Origin: Leptasterias polaris
Lineage: Eukaryota; Echinodermata; Asteroidea; Forcipulatida; Asteriidae
Direction: 5' to 3'
Length of the DNA: 64,000 nucleotides
Assembly: GCA_037783415.1 (NCBI GenBank)
Contig: JAZGTN010000163.1
Span: 310,001 to 374,000, forward strand
A program made the translations under genes and the position numbers. Of this stretch, positions 58,194-64,000 are shown one piece after another (the stretch's first letter is position 1; each line of letters begins with the position of its first letter). The notes under the pieces were generated by a model, which saw only the letters and a list, made by a program, of their open reading frames with translations, had not been told where the DNA came from and did no database searches.

Positions 58194-59726
58194 TTGTTTT
58201 TGTTCGGTTTTTTTTTTTTTTTTTTTTTCTTTGTTTTGCTTAATCTTCTGATAGTCGTTTGTCCGCAGAAAAAAACATACTTGCAAACCTTTGATCAACT
58301 TGAAACTTAATGTGACATTAGAACATAAAGAGCAGAAGACGTGTGAGCAATGACGTCATGATGACGTCATCGGGTGTCAAATTACAAGCCATTTAAGGTC
58401 AAAAAAGTGCCCTCATGCCAATGCCTGTATGTTTCTGAATAGGAAAGCTATAATATTCATATTTAAACATTATGATAGATCAAGACACGGGCAACATTTG
58501 AAAAGTTAACGCCAAATTCACATGACCTTTACTTCCGGTCGTAACGGAAGGTCAAAGTTTGCCTTTCTGCAATTCTTAACCAAAAAACATTTCCTGCCCA
58601 AATTCTTCACTTCTGTTTATCCGATCAACCTCAAATTTACACCATGTTAGAACCTTGATGAAACCTCCATCAAGTTGTTGTGACGTCATGATTACGTCAT
58701 CAGGTGTTGAAATACAGTAAATCAAAATTTAATATTTCAAAAAATCATAACTTAATCATTACTGAATGGATTGCTTCAATCAATACATCATCGGACAGGT
58801 CTTTTAAAACTCAACAAATGCTACACAAAGAGTTATCCCGGTTGTTCTTGACTTCCCGCTGAAAATGTAAGTTGAACATTACGTTAGTATTAGCCCGCAG
58901 GTCTGGTCATTCTGCTCCATTGACCACGCGTAATCTTGCATGTACATGTAAACAGTACACACACTGCGCCATTGATCTTGGGTGCAAAGTCCACGAAGAC
59001 TGCATTGCTGTGTCGTGATACGTTATCCATGGTGGCTGTGTCGTGATACGTTATCGATGGTGGCGCTATACCAAGTTAATGGTCCTTTGTTACTGCACTC
59101 GTCGATAAATGCAACCATCCTTCGGAAATCTACGATGTTCGACGGTGGTGCAATGAATAGCTCATTGCATAACCTTCGTGTTAGCCATTTGTTGGCTTGG
59201 TGGTGAATATCAACTGAACGAGTGTATTTTGCTGAACTGTTTTGGTGATTCACTGATTTGAATAACTTTTGATAACTGAGAAAATGCAATCGGAAAAAGG
59301 TCAACATAACTTTGACTCTGATCAACAACGGTTTTTATGCGAATCTAACTATTAGATCCTGTTGAATACTTCAAAGAATTACAATGTGACTAGCAAAATA
59401 AATTCAACATAAATTGCACATCGTGTAAACAGTAGGTTCTTATGCAAAGGTAGCAAGCATGCGTAGTTTGATAACATTAATTTTTGAATTGTTAGTCTTT
59501 TAATTTATCAGTTAAGCATGTTAAGTTTGTGACTATTTACATGAAAATTGTTATACATGTGTATCTAAACTACTTTATGGAGACTCATACAGCAACGATA
59601 TCACTTTCCCCCGTGTACACTAAAAGTATAAAAGTAATAGGTTTGCAAACGACTTTTTTTTGAAAATTAAAAAACTTTCAATATAAATCTGCTTACGCAT
59701 TTTAGTAACATAACAGTGCCCCATAC

Positions 59727-61975
59727 CCGAACAAAGGGTACTGAATACTTATTGTTTTATACACTGGAACAAATCAAGTTTTTCATAGATCTATTAGAGA
59801 AATTGGCCTTTAATCTTAATCCATTGCCTAACGCAGAATGACATACCCCCTCGCGACTGGCAACGGTGGGTAGCTAGCCAGTCAAGGCACTTGTTACAGA
59901 CCAACGTGGCACAACGGTAGTTGTTTACAATCAGTGCCATGTGGGCGTAACGAGAGTTTCCATTCATGTTTTACTTACAACGTAGTGCAATCTTATCAAT
60001 GGCGTACTTACTACTACGTACTAGCATTAACATGATTTTCGCTAAGATTTGACGTCTAATTGTTCCCCTACTTGCCCTTCTCATGGCTTTATTATCAATA
60101 TGGAATTGAAGACGAAGTTTCACTGAGATGACCACCTGCTTCAGTGATTCGTATGGTATTTAATTATGTGGGAAAATGCAAGCAGGAAAAGACGAACAAT
60201 GCTGGTTATGTTTTGATCATACACCGAGAAGGAAGGATGTGTCATCCGATCGTAATGGGTGTTTCAGACCCTTCTCACGGCATGTGTTTATCCATGGAGG
60301 TAGGAATTTTTGCTACACGGGACTAACTTCGGTAAGTTTTCGTGTGAACATCATTGCTTTTCAAAATGATTCTTTTATTTGATGCACAATTACGTTATAA
60401 AGTTTATCCTGTATCATCAAGTGGTGACCGTTGGTGAAATGTTTTTAAAACTAAGGAACGTTTAGTATGAACGTCGAAGAGATAGAGTTGGGCAATGGGG
60501 GATTGGTATGATTGTTGGCTGTGTCACATAATCAGAAAATGGTCAGACTGATGAATGTTTTCAGTCAACTTTGTATTATGACATAATTATTTGAAAACCC
60601 TTCGATAAAGTTTCCCCTAATAAGGTTTCGTTTATAAGTTGTTCACATCAAAAACAGGATGTGCACCTTCCACTAATTTTTTCTTGCGTAATTTCCTACT
60701 CTGATATGTTGTATTGTTATGCGCCCTCGAACAGGTTGGTCCTGGAGAGGGCGCAATATAAATTCAATAAATTATTATTATCATTATAAAATCATAAAAT
60801 GTTGTAAGTCTTGAATTTTATTTATTTGAGCAGTTTCAGCTTGACTTAATTTGCTTTGAGTCATACTTTGTTTATTGTTTTTTTCTTCTTCAGAATATAC
60901 AACACATCAGTACCCGAATGTTCTCCAGTGAAAAAAATCATACTCGTTGCTGTGTTCAATTCCCTAATTCCTTGCTGAATGTATGATGATGCACCATACA
61001 GGTAGAAATAGTTATTAACTCGTTACAACTATTTTATTAGTTTAAATTCACGAGAGGCTTAAATTTGCCGCCTTTATCTTGCATAATTTTTTAAAACATG
61101 TGTTTTTTATTTCAATATTATAAATTTAACAAACCGTTCTGTATGAAGACTAATGTCTAAAAATCAAGCAAGCTATTTTTAAAAATGCAACCAATAGCTC
61201 ATTGTATGCTCGACTTGTTTTAACGACATCATCATCAGTGCATATGTATTTAACAATCAAAGTATCATGCACCGATACATAATGAGAAGCCAAATCACAG
61301 TATTTGAAAACCTGTTAAAACTTCTAAGAATTGTAATTTAATAATGTCAACATGATTTGCATAGTCGGATTTATTATAAAGAATCAATATCCATTGGAAA
61401 ATAAATAAACTTCTGTGAGTGGCATACATGATAGTTGTACTTGTGAGTAATTCAAAGGCTCGTTTTAAGATAATATGCAACCAAAACAAAAGGAAATTCG
61501 AAAAATTTATGCTGCTCTGTATGAAAGGACAATATTGACCCTCTGCCCTTTCAAATAAATTAAATAATGTACTCTTTTGCTGACAATACGTTTAGTAAGT
61601 TCACCTTCGTTTTTCACTTACAATTTAAAGCACATAATTAAATACCAATGTCTCGATAAGAACTTATCAAACGTCATCAGTTTTCAAATGTAGGATAAGG
61701 ATAAGGATAAGGATCATTTTTTTTAGCAACCAAAATAGGGTTGGCTTTAACAAAAGATTATTATTTTTTAAAATTCATATTGTGAGGTGCATTAATTTCC
61801 TGTGTAAACTAACGTTCAATCAACGAAGATTTACACTTTACTTTCCTTGAAATTTCAAAAGCTATCAACAATGTTTTCAGCGATTCAATGATATAGCGAT
61901 TCAATGATATAGCTAACGCATTAAAACAGCACTGAGCCCAGCGAGAACCCGAACACCTAGAGTTTGTTTTACAAA
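59727..61975. repeat. Diverged direct duplication, unit 1
   Basis: Colinear with 62265-64000. The first about 460 bp (GGGTACTGAATACTTATTG to AATGCAAGCAG) are about 96% identical; later parts, such as TAAATTCACGAGA...AAACCGTTCTGTA, fall to roughly 75-85% with indels. Ends ACCCGAACACCTAGAGTTTG followed by its own inverted repeat (TAGAGTTTGT/ACAAACTCTA, 61958-61980). No convincing coding frame. Confidence 0.75.
60715..60785 (+). mobile_element. Short LINE/SINE tail
   Basis: GCGCCCTCGAACAGGTTGG...GAGAGGGCGC forms a short hairpin followed by ATATAAATTCAATAAATTATTATTATCATTA, like the 3' tails of LINE/SINE families seen elsewhere in the window (22950, 45420). It lies inside duplication unit 1 and I did not find it in unit 2. 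Confidence 0.45.
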
Positions 61976-62264
61976 CTCTAAATCTCTAGTGGATTTTTGA
62001 GTTTGTTCGCCCACCTCAAAAATACACGCATCGTTGTCCGCAGACTTTGACATCTTTCCCAAATTCGCACGGTCATGAAACTTGGCAACAATATTACACC
62101 TGATGATTAGATGAAACAGAAATTTCGACAACATAATGACGTCACCCAATGAATTATTGGGTAATTAAATGTTAATAATTTAATCAAATTTTGAGTCTTT
62201 AATTTAACAACCATGCAGAACTCGCAAACTAAGAACGATAAATTCGTTGTTTTTTCTTGAAAAC

Positions 62265-64000
62265 AAAGGGTACTGAATACTTATTGTTTTATACAATGGA
62301 ACAAATCAAGTTTTTCATAGATCTATTAGAGAAATTGGCCTTTAATCTTAATCCATTGCCTAACGCAGAATGACATACCCCCTCGCGATTGGCAACGGTG
62401 GGTAGCTAGCCAGTCAAGGCACTTGTTACAGACCAACGTTGCACAACGGTAGTTGTTTACTATCAGTGCCATGTGGGCGTAACGAGAGTTTCCATTCATG
62501 TTTTACTTACAACGCAAGTGTAATCTTATCAATGGCGTACCTACTACTACGTACTAGCATTAACATGATTTCCGCTAAGATTCGACGTCTAATTGTTCCA
62601 CTACTTGCCCTTCTCATGGCTTTATTATCAATATGGAATTGAAGACGAAGTTTCACTGAGATGACCACCTGCTTCAGTGATTCGTATGATATTTAATTAT
62701 GTGGGAAAATGCAAGCAGAAAAAGACGGACATTGGTTGTGTTTTGATCACACACCGAGAAGAAGGGACGCGTCATCGGTTTGTGTAGGGTGTTTCAGACC
62801 CTCACACACGGTAGTCTTTATCGTCGCTGCACGGTGCTAGAAACGGTACGTTTCGTATGAACATCATTGCTTTTCAAAATGGGTCTTTTATTTAATGCAC
62901 AATTATGTTATAAAGTTTATCCTGTATCATCAAGTTGTGACGTTGGTGAGATGTTTTTAAAACTAAGAAGCATTTAGTATGATCGTCGCAGAGGTAGAAT
63001 TAGGCAATGGGGGATTGGTATGGTTGTTGGCTGTGTCACTATAGTCAGAGAATGGTTCGACTAATAAATGTTTTTGGTCAACTTTGTATTATGACATGCA
63101 TATTTAAAGACCCTTCGATGGAGGTTTTCATAAAAATAGTACTTGACTCATTATGTTATTAGTATAAATTCACGAGATGCTTAGACTTGCCGTCCTCATG
63201 CTTTGCCTTTGTCTTGCATAATTATCCTAAACAAGTGTCTTTCATTTTAATATTCTAAATTTAACAAACCGTTCTGTAGGAAAATCAATGTCTAAAAATC
63301 AAACAAGCTAATTTAAAACAGCAACCGATAGCTCATAATACTTGACCAATTTTAATGACATCTTCATCAGTGCATATATGTTTTGAACAATTAATGATTC
63401 ATGCACCGATACTTAATGAGTATCCAACTCACTGTAAAAAGTTTCAGAATTGTAACTTAATAATGTCCACATGAATATCATCTAATGTGGTTTTTTAATC
63501 AAAAAAGAATCGATATCCATTGACAAATAAATAAACTTCAGTGAATGGCATATTTAGTTGAACGTGTGGGTCATTCAAAGGATCGTTTCAACATCTGCTG
63601 CCAAGGGGAAGGGGAAAAATGTTCCTCTGCTGTATGACTATGAAATGACAATGGACCTTTTGCCCTTTCAAATAATTTAAATAATGTACTCTTTCGCTGA
63701 TAAAAAAAGAAGAAGTTAATCTTTGTTTTTCACTTGGCACATATTTAAATATCTATGTCTCGATAAAAACATTTGTAACTTCATAATGATGTCATCAGTT
63801 TTCAAATCTGGCTAAACAAAAGTTTGTTATTTATAAAATTTCATATCTTGAGAGTAGCTTTTATTTCCTGTGTAAGATTTACACTTTACTTTCTTAAAAA
63901 TTTACAAGCTATTAACATTGTTTTCAGCGACTCATTGATATAGCTAACGCATTAATAAAACAGCTTTGAGGTCAGGAGCGATACCCGAACACCTAGAGTT
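62265..64000. repeat. Diverged direct duplication, unit 2 (runs off the window)
   Basis: Second copy of the 59727-61975 unit, in the same orientation, ending in the same ACCCGAACACCTAGAGTT at the window edge. The 67-aa frame at 62439-62642 has a TGA in the unit-1 counterpart (near 60047) and is probably not a gene. Confidence 0.75.

Noticed and set aside
62439..62642. 67-aa hydrophobic frame as a small membrane protein
   Set aside because: The homologous stretch in duplication unit 1 has an in-frame TGA and there is no other support.

Overview
This is animal nuclear DNA: AT-rich, intron-dense and full of transposable elements. The closest protein matches and the tRNA-derived SINEs suggest an invertebrate deuterostome, most likely an echinoderm. 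That assignment is an inference and I cannot name the species.

One host gene is supported. It runs on the + strand from 6745 to 41745 and encodes a complete sulfonylurea-receptor-like ABC transporter (ABCC8/ABCC9 type) in 31 coding exons. All exon phases agree and the reconstructed protein is 1568 aa, close to vertebrate SUR (about 1580 aa). It has TMD0 (5 helices), the L0 linker, TMD1, NBD1, TMD2 and NBD2. Vertebrate SUR hallmarks are visible: the N-terminal cysteine pair with a sequon beside it, and a second sequon at the start of TMD2. No Kir6-type channel gene lies in the 22 kb downstream or the 6.7 kb upstream.

The introns hold inserted elements: a 1.76-kb foldback element (intron 5), a Penelope fragment and SINEs (intron 6), a hexanucleotide array beside a 41-nt microexon (intron 7), a complete piggyBac element with an intact 579-aa transposase and TTAT flanks (intron 22), nested SINEs (introns 20 and 28) and MITEs (introns 4, 5 and 30).

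Downstream of the gene is mobile-element and repeat territory. 42.45-44.77 kb is a Penelope-like element (reverse transcriptase plus GIY-YIG nuclease, minus strand) with 230-bp inverted pLTRs that carry a hammerhead-ribozyme-like core. 46.5-51.9 kb is a near-identical 2.7-kb tandem duplication built of several minisatellites, each copy ending in a gag first exon. 51.4-56.6 kb is a decayed DIRS-type retrotransposon (gag, RT/RNase H, tyrosine recombinase) whose gag is split by phase-consistent introns and which contains an 18-unit array of a GCCG/CGGC mini-hairpin. 58.0-58.2 kb has three tandem hairpins with compensatory stem changes. 59.7-64.0 kb is an older, diverged direct duplication. I see no gene at 1-6.7 kb or 56.6-64.0 kb.
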